Under the pieces are notes generated by a model. The model did no database searches. It was not told the origin of the DNA and saw only the letters and a program-made list of their open reading frames with translations. Positions 1 through 8,371 of a stretch of 64,000 nt of DNA are shown one piece after another. A program made the position numbers and the translations under genes. Within the stretch, counting starts at the first letter, position 1. Every line of letters begins with the position of its first letter. This stretch comes from Rhodohalobacter sp. 614A (GTDB taxonomy: Bacteria > Bacteroidota > Rhodothermia > Balneolales > Balneolaceae), in contig NZ_JAKEDS010000002.1 in assembly GCF_021462415.1 (NCBI RefSeq), positions 992,001-1,056,000 of the forward strand. Reading direction: 5' to 3'.

Positions 1-104
1 TTCCCAATACCCCAAATGCCGTTAAGGAAAAAAGCTCCCCAATTCCACTGATTGATTTCGGAAGGTACGCTGTCTGAAATGTCCTGATTTGATTTACTTT
101 CCAT
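1..104 (-). CDS. N-terminus of a small membrane protein (partial)
   Basis: The reverse strand opens with ATG at 104 and stays open to the window edge, giving about 34 residues: a polar N-terminus, then the motif WNWGAFFLNGIWGIG. An N-terminal polar stretch followed by WNWGAFFLN.IWGIG is typical of small uncharacterised inner-membrane proteins of Bacteroidota and relatives. Only the first membrane segment is visible, so neither length nor function can be judged. It lies upstream of the window edge and is transcribed away from the sulfotransferase gene's promoter side, on the same strand. Confidence 0.6.
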   Translation of the reverse strand, partial: MESKSNQDISDSVPSEINQWNWGAFFLNGIWGIG

Positions 105-198
105 CAATTTGTCACCCAATGATTGTTTTTATTGTAGATATCTAAAAATTTCTTTCAATTAAACAAATGAGGTCGTTAAAGTAAATGCTCTGAATATT

Positions 199-1059
199 TT
201 ATTTATGTGAAGGATTTAACAAGTCGTATCCAAATAGTTCTAATTGAGATGCGGCAATCCGATTGTAAGAATCTATCTGGGATGATGTCAACCGCCCAAT
301 CTGTTTTTGATTTATCTGTAAATCCAGCATTTTGGTAATCGCATTCCTGTCAAACCAATATTTCTGGTTAACTTCTCCAAAACTGGGTTTTTCGTTCGCC
401 TTCTCATTTATAATCATTTTTGATTTAAAACGAAGTTTCTGGATTTTAACCGGTTCCACTTCCGTAAACTTATAAAGCTGTTCAGAAACCGAAAACGGAT
501 TTTTTAATACCTCCTCAAAACTGACGTAAATAGTGCGGGGATGGACCTGATGTATCTGGCGCATTTTTTGCCCTACTTCTGAATAGAGAGTTGCAGACTT
601 TTCGATATCCATTCCTCTTCTCATGTGCCCGTTTGCTACTGCATAGCCGTTTCGGATTAAAAAAATAATGTAGATGCCGGGATATATTTTACGCAGAAAA
701 TTTGCTTCATCAATATCATAATCAACAGATTTCAGGCATAGCGCCGATTGAGAAACTTCTTTACGGGTATAAAGTTCGGTTTCAGTTTTATACTTGTTAT
801 CGGACATTTTCAGTGTATCCATTTTGTATCTATAAAGCTGAAGATCAATAATGGAATAACTAAGAGAAGTTTCCAAAACCCCTAACCTTCTGGCAATTGA
901 GATGTACCGATTAAACTTCAGATGCTTATTTTTTTTAAAAATTGTACCCGTCTCATATTTCGGGGAGCATATTGCCGGGTGAGATTGTAAAATATTCCAG
1001 AGAATATTCGTGCCTCCCCGGCTGTATCCACATATAAGAATTACCTTTTTATTTAACAT
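199..1059 (-). CDS. sulfotransferase family protein
   Basis: A 286-residue protein that probably transfers sulfate from PAPS to a carbohydrate or other hydroxyl acceptor. The N-terminus carries the 5'-phosphosulfate-binding loop, GYSRGGTNILWNIL at residues 11-24, followed by the usual SHP and, around residue 135, the strand-plus-Arg segment IIFLIRNGYAV that resembles the 3'-phosphate-binding motif. Length fits bacterial sulfotransferase-like proteins. No signal peptide is seen, so it acts in the cytoplasm. It stands alone, without a glycan cluster next to it, so the acceptor cannot be guessed. Family assignment is good; enzyme activity is inferred. Confidence 0.75.
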   Translation of the reverse strand: MLNKKVILICGYSRGGTNILWNILQSHPAICSPKYETGTIFKKNKHLKFNRYISIARRLGVLETSLSYSIIDLQLYRYKMDTLKMSDNKYKTETELYTRKEVSQSALCLKSVDYDIDEANFLRKIYPGIYIIFLIRNGYAVANGHMRRGMDIEKSATLYSEVGQKMRQIHQVHPRTIYVSFEEVLKNPFSVSEQLYKFTEVEPVKIQKLRFKSKMIINEKANEKPSFGEVNQKYWFDRNAITKMLDLQINQKQIGRLTSSQIDSYNRIAASQLELFGYDLLNPSHK

Positions 1060-1177
1060 TGCCGTTTTTTGTAGACAAATTTTTCTTAAAAGGATTCAGA
1101 TCTGAGTCCAACATCTGTGCAAATAATTGAGGTTAAATCACCTATTCAGCTAAAGCAGACGAATTCTTGAGTGACTT

Positions 1178-1460
1178 TTAAAGGAGAAAAGTAGCTTCCA
1201 ATATAATTCAGAGTGCAAATGATAATATGATTGCTCCAAAAACAAATAGTAACACATTTCCACTATCATCTCCAAAACCTGACCAGTTAAAAATCACTTG
1301 ATCAATCATGGCCCAAAGTGTCATAAACAACAGAAAAATGAGTGGAACCAATGTATATATATAATTTTTTCCTTTTTGTTTCAGACAGGAATTACGAGTA
1401 ATATCGATACCCGACAAAAAAGAGAACCAGAGAAATAGCTGCAACAATACTTCCTGACAT
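1178..1460 (-). pseudogene. cstA: cstA remnant: both ends kept, middle deleted
   Basis: Remnant of a carbon starvation protein A (peptide/pyruvate transporter) gene. From ATG at 1460, preceded by AAGGAG at good spacing, 22 residues read MSGSIVAAISLVLFFVGYRY, a typical CstA N-terminus, and then a TAA at 1392-1394. In another frame the next bases encode KQKGKNYIYTLVPLIFLL and a last membrane helix, the typical CstA C-terminus. That frame meets TGA at 1208-1210 where a Trp codon is expected, then continues IILEATFLL to TAA at 1178. An intact CstA is about 480-700 residues, so most of the gene has been lost by internal deletion, with a frameshift and a nonsense change added. The junction lies near 1380-1396. 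Confidence 0.8.
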
Positions 1461-1534
1461 TAACATAACTCCTTAAATTCATTGATCAACGGAATATCGA
1501 ACAAGGAATCCAGAATACCGAATTTTCTTTTTGG

Positions 1535-1954
1535 CTACTTCCCTACTATCTGAACCACAACATGTCGTTTCCGGGATCGGTTATCATGATCTATAACAAC
1601 AATTTGTTGCCAGGTTCCAACAATACATTTTCCATCTCTGATTGGAACCGTGATTCCCGGCCCCATAAACGTTGCACGAATATGAGAAAAGCCGTTATCA
1701 TCTCCCCAGGTTTCTGAGTGATGGGATTTCATATTCTTCGAAGCAAAATCCTCAAGCTTTTCTTTGATGTCTTTCACCAGGGCCGGTTCAAATTCCATCG
1801 TTGAAATGGACGCCGTAGAACCAACAGCAAAAATGTGGCAAAATCCATCAGAAAAGCCTGTTTCACTGACGATTGAATCTATTTTTGGGGTAAGATTGAT
1901 GATGTCTGAAAAGCCATTTGTTTGCAAATGTATGTCTTTTGTGATGATGTCCAT
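1535..1954 (-). CDS. YjbQ/UPF0047 family protein
   Basis: About 139 residues from the preferred start at 1954 (MDIITKDIHL); an in-frame extension upstream to 2011 is possible but reads unlike the family. It matches the YjbQ/UPF0047 family, a small trimeric beta protein for which weak thiamine-phosphate-synthase activity has been reported. Visible signatures are STASISTMEFEP near residue 50, the segment ETWGDDNGFSHIRATFMGP with the conserved Asn-Gly and His, and the C-terminal GTWQQIVVIDHDNRSRKRHV. Cytoplasmic; no partner gene is nearby. Family call is firm, biological role is not known. Confidence 0.88.
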   Translation of the reverse strand: MDIITKDIHLQTNGFSDIINLTPKIDSIVSETGFSDGFCHIFAVGSTASISTMEFEPALVKDIKEKLEDFASKNMKSHHSETWGDDNGFSHIRATFMGPGITVPIRDGKCIVGTWQQIVVIDHDNRSRKRHVVVQIVGK

Positions 1955-2280
1955 GTGGATAGAATTACACTTAATATTTCTGTTGAGCCGGTTTAAATAA
2001 CATTTTCTCAAATGCTTGGCTGATTCGTAACTATCAAGTTTAAGTTATTTAAAATTCTTCTTCTAAGAGGAAAATGAATCAGCTGGATAGATACAAGAAA
2101 ATGTCGATGGTTTGGCAATCCCACTTTCGACATAGCGCCTGATATTTTGGACAAGAATAATATTACGGTTTATGCAAATCTTTAATTTTACACGTACTCA
2201 CAAATTTAATGGCGTGGTTGGCTTTCATTTTACGCATTTCTATATGATATCCTTAATCAAAAATAAAATCAGATAGAAAA

Positions 2281-2847
2281 ATGAAAACTTCGAAGCTACT
2301 ACTATTAATGCTATGGGGACTAACTCTCATAGTTATTTCGAGCTGTGAAGGCCCAACGGGCGAAACCGGACCAGAAGGCCCCGAAGGACCTAAAGGTGAA
2401 CAGGGTGATCAGGGACCACAAGGGCCCATGGGAAATGCAAATGTAAAACAATACATTTTTGACGGCCATGATTTTACCTTAAGCACAGATATGGTGTTGG
2501 AATTCACTGATATCCCTTTTGAAGAGTTTGAAGAAAGCATGTGGCTTGTATATATAAATGTACAGTATTTCGACGGTAAAGAATTTTATGCTGTTCCCGG
2601 ATTTGGTGAGTTGGGCTTAAGTTATTACCAGGTAATGTATAGCTCCTTTGAAACAGCCTCACAAACGATTCGGGTCCAGTTGATTTCGGGGCCGGGAGAA
2701 ATCTATAATGGTGTTTTTGTATTTCAGATTCCGAGCAGCAGCACGATGGATATGCAATCAAAAAGCCTGCCTGAGGGTTTAGACCTGTCCGACTATCATG
2801 CTGTATTGAATTACTTTGGTGATTCTGTAGAGACTATTGAATACTGA
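2281..2847 (+). CDS. collagen-like repeat lipoprotein (copy 1)
   Basis: A 188-residue predicted lipoprotein. The signal peptide ends in the lipobox VISSC with the lipidated Cys at residue 22. It is followed at once by about nine Gly-X-Y triplets (residues 24-51, rich in GPE, GPQ and GEQ) and then a 135-residue globular domain beginning GNANV. Collagen-like triplets right after the lipid anchor would form a short trimeric stalk that lifts the C-terminal domain off the membrane surface. I do not recognise the C-terminal domain. It is a paralog of the gene at 3006 and has its own terminator at 2855-2897, so the two are separate transcripts or read through. Confidence 0.85.
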   Translation: MKTSKLLLLMLWGLTLIVISSCEGPTGETGPEGPEGPKGEQGDQGPQGPMGNANVKQYIFDGHDFTLSTDMVLEFTDIPFEEFEESMWLVYINVQYFDGKEFYAVPGFGELGLSYYQVMYSSFETASQTIRVQLISGPGEIYNGVFVFQIPSSSTMDMQSKSLPEGLDLSDYHAVLNYFGDSVETIEY

Positions 2848-2854
2848 CTTTTTA

Positions 2855-2897
2855 AAAAGCCGGATTTAGGAATATTTTTTTTCAAAATCTGGCTTTT
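2855..2897 (+). terminator. rho-independent terminator after collagen-like gene 1
   Basis: Inverted repeat with arms AAAAGCCGGATTT (2855-2867) and AAAATCTGGCTTTT (2884-2897), which pair apart from one G-U, closing an A/T-rich loop. It lies eight bases after the stop codon of the first collagen-like gene. The U tract is formed by the end of the second arm. Confidence 0.7.
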
Positions 2898-3005
2898 CTT
2901 TGAATGTGTTAACAGTAATCTTCTTTTGGTGTGGCTGATTTAATTTGTTTTTATAGAAAAAATTAACGTTCGTTTTTAAAACTAACCCCAAATAAAAAAA
3001 CGAAG

Positions 3006-3620
3006 ATGAAAAAAAATAATACGAGAGGTTTAGCAGTACTAATAGTAAGCGTTGCAATGATAATTGCAGCGGGATGTGAAGGCCCTGAAGGACCTCAAGG
3101 CGATCAAGGCCCTCAGGGACTCCAGGGAGAACAAGGAGCTGAAGGTCCACAAGGACCTGCTGGCGAAGATGGAGAAGATGGAAATGCTAATGTGGTATCA
3201 ATATCTCTTAATGGTGCTGAAATAACCTGGACCGCGGGAACATATCTTGGAAGAACTGCCAATGTTTACACACATACAGACGAGGCTGTGAACCAAAACA
3301 TAATTGATCATGGCACCGTTCTAGGATACTTTTCACTCATTGGAGACTGGTATCCGATGCCTTTTTCGTGGGAAAACAATGCCGGTTCTGATACACAGTA
3401 TTTAACGTTTACCTACACGCTTAATGAAATTACTGTTTATGCGTACAGAACCTCAGGTGTACTAGAGCCAGGTATAACTGAGTACCGGTTTTTACTAATC
3501 ACAGATAGCACCGTGATGGGAAAATCAACAGGAACAAATATTATCAGTGAACTTGAATCGTCTGGTGTTGATGTAAATAACTATTATGATGTAATGGATT
3601 ACTTTGGCTTAGAATACTAA
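3006..3620 (+). CDS. collagen-like repeat lipoprotein (copy 2)
   Basis: A 204-residue paralog of the gene at 2281. The signal peptide ends IIAAGC (Cys about residue 24), then eleven Gly-X-Y triplets (about residues 26-58, with no Pro-only bias and many Glu/Asp), then the shared GNANV linker and a C-terminal domain of about 145 residues ending in a YYDVMDYFGLEY-type tail, which resembles the DYHAVLNYFGDS end of copy 1. The two proteins therefore share their whole architecture but have diverged strongly in the head domain. Predicted surface lipoprotein forming a trimeric stalk. A strong terminator follows. Confidence 0.85.
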   Translation: MKKNNTRGLAVLIVSVAMIIAAGCEGPEGPQGDQGPQGLQGEQGAEGPQGPAGEDGEDGNANVVSISLNGAEITWTAGTYLGRTANVYTHTDEAVNQNIIDHGTVLGYFSLIGDWYPMPFSWENNAGSDTQYLTFTYTLNEITVYAYRTSGVLEPGITEYRFLLITDSTVMGKSTGTNIISELESSGVDVNNYYDVMDYFGLEY

Positions 3621-3641
3621 ACAGTATTTTTAATCAATATC

Positions 3642-3688
3642 AAAACCTGTCGGAATAAATCTATTTAATGTTCGACAGGTTTTTTTTG
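3642..3688. terminator. bidirectional terminator between convergent genes
   Basis: Perfect 9-bp stem AACCTGTCG (3644-3652) / CGACAGGTT (3673-3681), followed by a run of eight T. It separates the second collagen-like gene from the convergent SDR gene, whose stop codon is at 3689. The upstream arm is preceded by A residues, so it can serve both strands. Confidence 0.85.
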
Positions 3689-4450
3689 TTAAGAATTCGC
3701 CATTATCCCACCGTCAATTGTAAATGCACTGCCGGTAATCCATGAAGAATCATCACTGACCAAGAACAGAACAAGTTGAGCAATATCTTTGGGTTGACCC
3801 AGTCTTTTCATCAATGTTGCATTTTCAGAATCAGAAACTGCTGTTTCCGGATTTGGAAAAGCAATTGCCGAATCATGCAGAAGAGGAGTATCTACCGGTC
3901 CGGGACAAATAGCATTAATCCTGATTTGAGGCCCATAATCTACCGCTGCTTGTTTTGCCAAAGCTAAAACGCCAGCCTTTGAAGCACTATAAGCAGCATG
4001 ATTGGGAAATGATTTGTATGCTGCAATTGAAGTGTTAATCACCGCAACTCCTTTCCCGGTTTTCTGCATTTCAGAAATGGCATATTTTAGCAAAAAGAAA
4101 ACTGAATCGAGATTGACGGCCAATGTTTTACGCCATGTTTTCGTGTCCAGCTCGGTGAGTTTTCCCAATCCTAAAAAACCGGCGTTTGTCACAACTCCGT
4201 CCAGGTTACCAAATCTTTCAACTGCAAAATCAACCAACTTTTTATTTGTTGATTCTTCGCCAACATCGCCTGCAAGAAATTCCGCTTCTCCAGCTATAGA
4301 GCGAATCTTATCAACCGTATCATCTCCCCTTTTTTGATCTCGTCCGCTTAAGACTAACTTTGCTCCCTCCTTTGCAAACTCCAAAGCAATTTCCCTTCCC
4401 ATTCCACTTGTTGCTCCGGTAATGATGAAGGTTTTCTCCTTTAGTTTCAT
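3689..4450 (-). CDS. short-chain dehydrogenase/reductase (SDR)
   Basis: A 253-residue classical SDR oxidoreductase using NAD(P)H. Visible motifs are the cofactor loop TGATSGMG at 11-18, the NAG motif at 89-91, and the catalytic set Asn113, Ser141, Tyr154 and Lys158 (YSASK). The Pro-Gly segment after the active site (CPGPVDTPL) and the end of the fold (GSAFTIDGG) are also present. The substrate cannot be deduced. It lies 11 bases after the DUF5916 gene on the same strand, so the two are probably cotranscribed, although a functional link is not obvious. Confidence 0.88.
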   Translation of the reverse strand: MKLKEKTFIITGATSGMGREIALEFAKEGAKLVLSGRDQKRGDDTVDKIRSIAGEAEFLAGDVGEESTNKKLVDFAVERFGNLDGVVTNAGFLGLGKLTELDTKTWRKTLAVNLDSVFFLLKYAISEMQKTGKGVAVINTSIAAYKSFPNHAAYSASKAGVLALAKQAAVDYGPQIRINAICPGPVDTPLLHDSAIAFPNPETAVSDSENATLMKRLGQPKDIAQLVLFLVSDDSSWITGSAFTIDGGIMANS

Positions 4451-4461
4451 ACTTGCTCAGC

Positions 4462-6648
4462 TTAAATATTCCACCAATAAGTGAGCTTGAATAACAATGC
4501 CCGGCTTTTTACATCAAACGAACCGGGAACATAATTATCGGTGTAAACGATGAACAGGTCTGATGCCGGCTGAAATCTCCATTGCAGCCGGGTATTAATA
4601 TTTACATTATCAAACTGTTCGTTGTACTGAGTAAAACTGGTAAAGTAGAGGTTCTTGTTGAAGGTGATGTCAAGCCGGGACCCGACAAGCCAAAAATCCA
4701 AATCGCCCCACGGTTCCGGGAGGCCAAGATCATTATAGCTTGTACTGAGAACAATATTTACAAATGGCTGAAACCGATACCCGACTTCCGTTTCAATACT
4801 CAAGAGAGTTCCATTTGCATAAAATCCGCCATTTTCTACGGCAAAACCATACGTGAAAGCACTCTGGGCTTTAGAATTGAATTCCAATGCATAGCGATAG
4901 CCATCATGAACAGAACCTGTTTCCAGGAACAGATCCGAAATTCCGGAGGGATCAAACGGTTCTAGTAGTTCAATGTATGTTCTGCCAAACCAGGCATACA
5001 TAGAACTCCCGCTTCGAAAATTCACATTATACTCCAGCCTTCCTTCATACTCCGTTGTATTGAATGATTCATCAAAATATATGGATGGATCAAAGCCGGG
5101 CCCATGATTTAAAACAATTCCTCTTTTTGGATAAAAAAGATAGTTGATAGCTGGATCCCACCGGATGTAGCCTTTTCTGGGAACGTATCCAACTTTTGCT
5201 GTATAATCTTCTCCAACATATTCATGAGCCCACTCTGCTGTTAAATTGCCATCGGAGTAGAGCAGACTTGCAAGATGGCTAACGCTCTTGCCATCATCTC
5301 CGGGTGAGAACGATTTCAGAAGCATAAAATCACCCGTCCAGAGATTGTTGGATGTTGCAAGATTGTACTCGATTCCCACATTTCTGTCAAAACCGGGAGT
5401 AGTAGAATTACCATCATTTCCTGTATAATCGTCTCCGGTTGATTCCATATTCACAAAAAGAAAACCGAGATTCGATCTTGAGGCAACTCTTCGTTTAAGA
5501 GCTACAACTGAAAAGTTTTGAGAGGGCAATTGCTGATTATCAACGGAGCCGGTTTGCATGTTCATGACTCCTAAACGCCAGTCACGATTTAACTGGCCGC
5601 TTAGTCTGCCACCAAAATGGATGGGTGCATCCAATCCAATTCTTCTTGAGAAAAATGGACGAATATTCTGATTACCGAAACTGGCAAACAGATCTTCATT
5701 TTCAAGAAAAAACTGGCGTTTTTCAGGAAAGAAAAGCTCAAAGCGATCCAGGTCAATAATCTGCTCATCCACTTCTACCTGCGAAAAATCAGGGTTTACC
5801 GTAAGGTCAAGATTCATGGATGAACTGAGGCCAATTTTAGCGTTTAACCCGGCATCCCGTTCATAAGATCTTGCATCCTCCTCTTCAAAATCGTGATTGA
5901 TACCTCCCAGCACATGCGGAATAATTGAAATGTTCGACCCCGCTGGAGGCGGCGGCTCATCCCAGATCAAATAACCGGTAAAAGCAAGAGACACCGAAGG
6001 AAATTGCCGGGGAACGGGTGCCCAGCTTGATTTTTCAAACTCCGTGAGATCATACCGGCTGAAATTGATGCCCCACTTTGTATTTTCATCGTTATACCGA
6101 ATGGATTTAAACGGAATAGCGGCTTCAAAAACCCACTTGTCTTCATAATTGGTAACTTTGGAAATCCACTTGTTGTCCCAACTGAGGTTCATACTTCCTC
6201 CGTTGTACATCATGCCGTCCCATTCCGCTCCACCTGCATTTGCGCCGAATGAAAATCCATTTGTTTTATCATCAAATGTATCCATCGCCAGGAGAAAGTT
6301 GTCATTCCTCGAAAAGTTAAAATCCCTTCTGAGCGATTCTACAACATTCGGGGGATTGTCCCCGGCCCTGTAATTCTCAACGAGAATGTAGAGATGTTCA
6401 TCATCGTAAGTCATGCGGACATCCGTACGAAGCTCTGCATAACTGGTATCCATTGGGGTAATCATGTAGAAATTGGAAGCAATCTCCGCATCATCCCATG
6501 CCTGTTCACTAATGGCTCCATCAATGCGGATTGCAGATGATGCTTTTTTTATATGAAGCTGATAACCTTCATTGATTTTCTGGGCGTGCAACGGTCCAAT
6601 CAAACAAAAAAGTAAAAACGTAGCCAGAATTGATTTTGAAATATTCAC
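4462..6648 (-). CDS. DUF5916 outer-membrane protein with CBM9-like N-domain
   Basis: A 728-residue exported protein starting with GTG. The signal peptide ends near residue 22 (HAQ). Residues about 25-230 resemble a family 9 carbohydrate-binding/DOMON-like domain (IRIDGAISEQAWDDAE at the start). The rest matches DUF5916, which predicts an outer-membrane beta barrel. It includes FFPEKRQFFLEN near residue 305, the most conserved signature of the family, and ends in an aromatic-rich strand (LFKLTYWWNI) suited to BAM insertion. Function of the family is unknown; a surface glycan-related role is only a guess. It heads a likely operon with the SDR gene. Confidence 0.88.
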   Translation of the reverse strand: MNISKSILATFLLFCLIGPLHAQKINEGYQLHIKKASSAIRIDGAISEQAWDDAEIASNFYMITPMDTSYAELRTDVRMTYDDEHLYILVENYRAGDNPPNVVESLRRDFNFSRNDNFLLAMDTFDDKTNGFSFGANAGGAEWDGMMYNGGSMNLSWDNKWISKVTNYEDKWVFEAAIPFKSIRYNDENTKWGINFSRYDLTEFEKSSWAPVPRQFPSVSLAFTGYLIWDEPPPPAGSNISIIPHVLGGINHDFEEEDARSYERDAGLNAKIGLSSSMNLDLTVNPDFSQVEVDEQIIDLDRFELFFPEKRQFFLENEDLFASFGNQNIRPFFSRRIGLDAPIHFGGRLSGQLNRDWRLGVMNMQTGSVDNQQLPSQNFSVVALKRRVASRSNLGFLFVNMESTGDDYTGNDGNSTTPGFDRNVGIEYNLATSNNLWTGDFMLLKSFSPGDDGKSVSHLASLLYSDGNLTAEWAHEYVGEDYTAKVGYVPRKGYIRWDPAINYLFYPKRGIVLNHGPGFDPSIYFDESFNTTEYEGRLEYNVNFRSGSSMYAWFGRTYIELLEPFDPSGISDLFLETGSVHDGYRYALEFNSKAQSAFTYGFAVENGGFYANGTLLSIETEVGYRFQPFVNIVLSTSYNDLGLPEPWGDLDFWLVGSRLDITFNKNLYFTSFTQYNEQFDNVNINTRLQWRFQPASDLFIVYTDNYVPGSFDVKSRALLFKLTYWWNI

Positions 6649-6770
6649 CCTGCAGACGATAACGTAATTATGGAAAACTCATTCAACAATACTCACTCTT
6701 TGTAATGTACTCTTGTAATTGAATGAAATCCAATACATTTAAATACGATGCGAAAATATTGGTTGAAAGT

Positions 6771-8141
6771 TCAATATTGATTGTGGATATACCACAATAT
6801 TTTTTCCATCTCTTCCTTTACCACCGATGAAGATGTGACGTAATGATTATTCATAAAGCTGAACAGAAGTTTCCGTCCACTTTTCGTTACAACAAATCCC
6901 GACAGACAGTGATTGTTTCTCAACGTTCCGGTTTTGGCAAATACGTATGGTTTACCGCCATTCCGGTGCCCATACCAACTGCTGATGGTGCCCGATTCAC
7001 CGCCGGTCGGAAACAGTTCAAACATTTTTTCATCACTTGAAAACTCATCGTCAATTTTTTTGAGTAAATGAATGATCGATCTTGGAGTAAACATGTTATA
7101 CCGCGACAAACCGGAACCATCAACCCATTGAGGTTCGTCCGGAAAATCCTCCATGAATTCAGATTTCACAAACTCAATTACCGTTTCTGAGTTTAACGGT
7201 TGTCCCCGTTCAGAGGCAATCATTAACAATAATTGTTCCGCAATAAAATTGTCGCTTGGCTGCAGCATTCTTTTGTAAGCCGTATCGGAAGAGACGCTAT
7301 ACAAAACTTCAGTGTTGGCCGGCTTTATCATATCAATATATTTTACGGGCTTTCCGAGAGTATCCGCCAGCATTTCAGTTACCAATTCCGGTGTGTAATG
7401 AAACGGTTTGAGGATATTGTACGAAGTTGTATCAGCATACGAAGCATATTCAAATTGATTTCCGGCCCGATCCCTGATTAAACTCATTTGGCCTTGATTC
7501 TCCTGTTCTTCTACCCTCTCCTGGAATACTTTTGGGGTGATTTGATACTCGCCATTTTTTGTTTTGATACGATGGATCTCAATCTCCTCAACCGTAAATT
7601 CTACCATATTTCCATACATCGGGAAGGGTGATTTTTCAGCAGAATAATAAGAGTTGTAATCATCCCAGGACCAACCCGGGCCAAGATTTTCATCATTATA
7701 ATGAGAATCGGAATAGTAGAGGTTTTCGGAGCGGTTTTTTAGAAAATTGTATACCTGATCCGAGCCATATTCCGAATGCAAAAAAGAGGGGTCACCCGTA
7801 CCCCAGAAAATCAGAGAATCTCCCTGCATTATATATTCCAACGCTCTGAGATTATCCGGCAGCGTTTTCAATCCTGCATAAAATGTAAACAGTTTGGTGT
7901 TGGAGGCCGGCGTGAAATATTTATCGTCATTGAGTGCGTAAATCGTTGAGTCAGCAGCGGGATCGTAAAGAGCAAAACCCGTCACATTTGAATTGAACAC
8001 TTGTGAACTGTCGAACATCATTTCCAGCGGAGAAAGTTGTTGAGGTTTTGAATCTGAGAACTGTTCAGTTGATCGACAGGCTGTTTGAATAAGAACAACA
8101 GCAATAAGAAGAGACAACAATTTTGGAGTAAATAGTTTCAT
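6771..8141 (-). CDS. dacB: D-alanyl-D-alanine carboxypeptidase, PBP4 family (S13)
   Basis: About 456 residues from the ATG at 8141; the preceding TTG is less likely. It is a periplasmic penicillin-binding protein that trims or cleaves peptidoglycan cross-links. The signal peptide ends in a lipobox-like QTAC, suggesting a lipid anchor, which is unusual for the family. The three penicillin-binding motifs are present: SNTK (Ser80, Lys83), SDN at 296-298 and KTG at 403-405. The insert between the first two motifs has the length expected of S13 enzymes. It stands alone. The family is clear; carboxypeptidase versus endopeptidase activity is not. Confidence 0.88.
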   Translation of the reverse strand: MKLFTPKLLSLLIAVVLIQTACRSTEQFSDSKPQQLSPLEMMFDSSQVFNSNVTGFALYDPAADSTIYALNDDKYFTPASNTKLFTFYAGLKTLPDNLRALEYIMQGDSLIFWGTGDPSFLHSEYGSDQVYNFLKNRSENLYYSDSHYNDENLGPGWSWDDYNSYYSAEKSPFPMYGNMVEFTVEEIEIHRIKTKNGEYQITPKVFQERVEEQENQGQMSLIRDRAGNQFEYASYADTTSYNILKPFHYTPELVTEMLADTLGKPVKYIDMIKPANTEVLYSVSSDTAYKRMLQPSDNFIAEQLLLMIASERGQPLNSETVIEFVKSEFMEDFPDEPQWVDGSGLSRYNMFTPRSIIHLLKKIDDEFSSDEKMFELFPTGGESGTISSWYGHRNGGKPYVFAKTGTLRNNHCLSGFVVTKSGRKLLFSFMNNHYVTSSSVVKEEMEKILWYIHNQY

Positions 8142-8371
8142 CAAAAAAGTAATTGATTCTCGAAAAGTTTACGTAGAGATAAGCAAATAGATCTGAATTT
8201 AAAACTTTTCTTTCGTGATGAATTGGTTCTGATTCTGAGAAGAGAGCAATCTTTCGAAATTCACAGATTTTATTAACTTGAAAGAACAGGACTTTGATTT
8301 CAGCTACGGTATTTCAGAATCTACCATCCATGAGTCCTCAACCTAACTCCAGAGCTAAATAACAGAATACT

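Noticed and set aside
1208-1447. 79-residue reverse frame as an intact small membrane protein gene
   Set aside because: Its first 20 residues are out-of-frame reading of the CstA N-terminus and the rest is the CstA C-terminus; better explained as a pseudogene.
2074-2142. 22-codon frame MNQLDRYKKMSM with AGAGGAAA before it
   Set aside because: Very short, no known motif, in a region that is probably the upstream region of the collagen-like gene; too weak to call.
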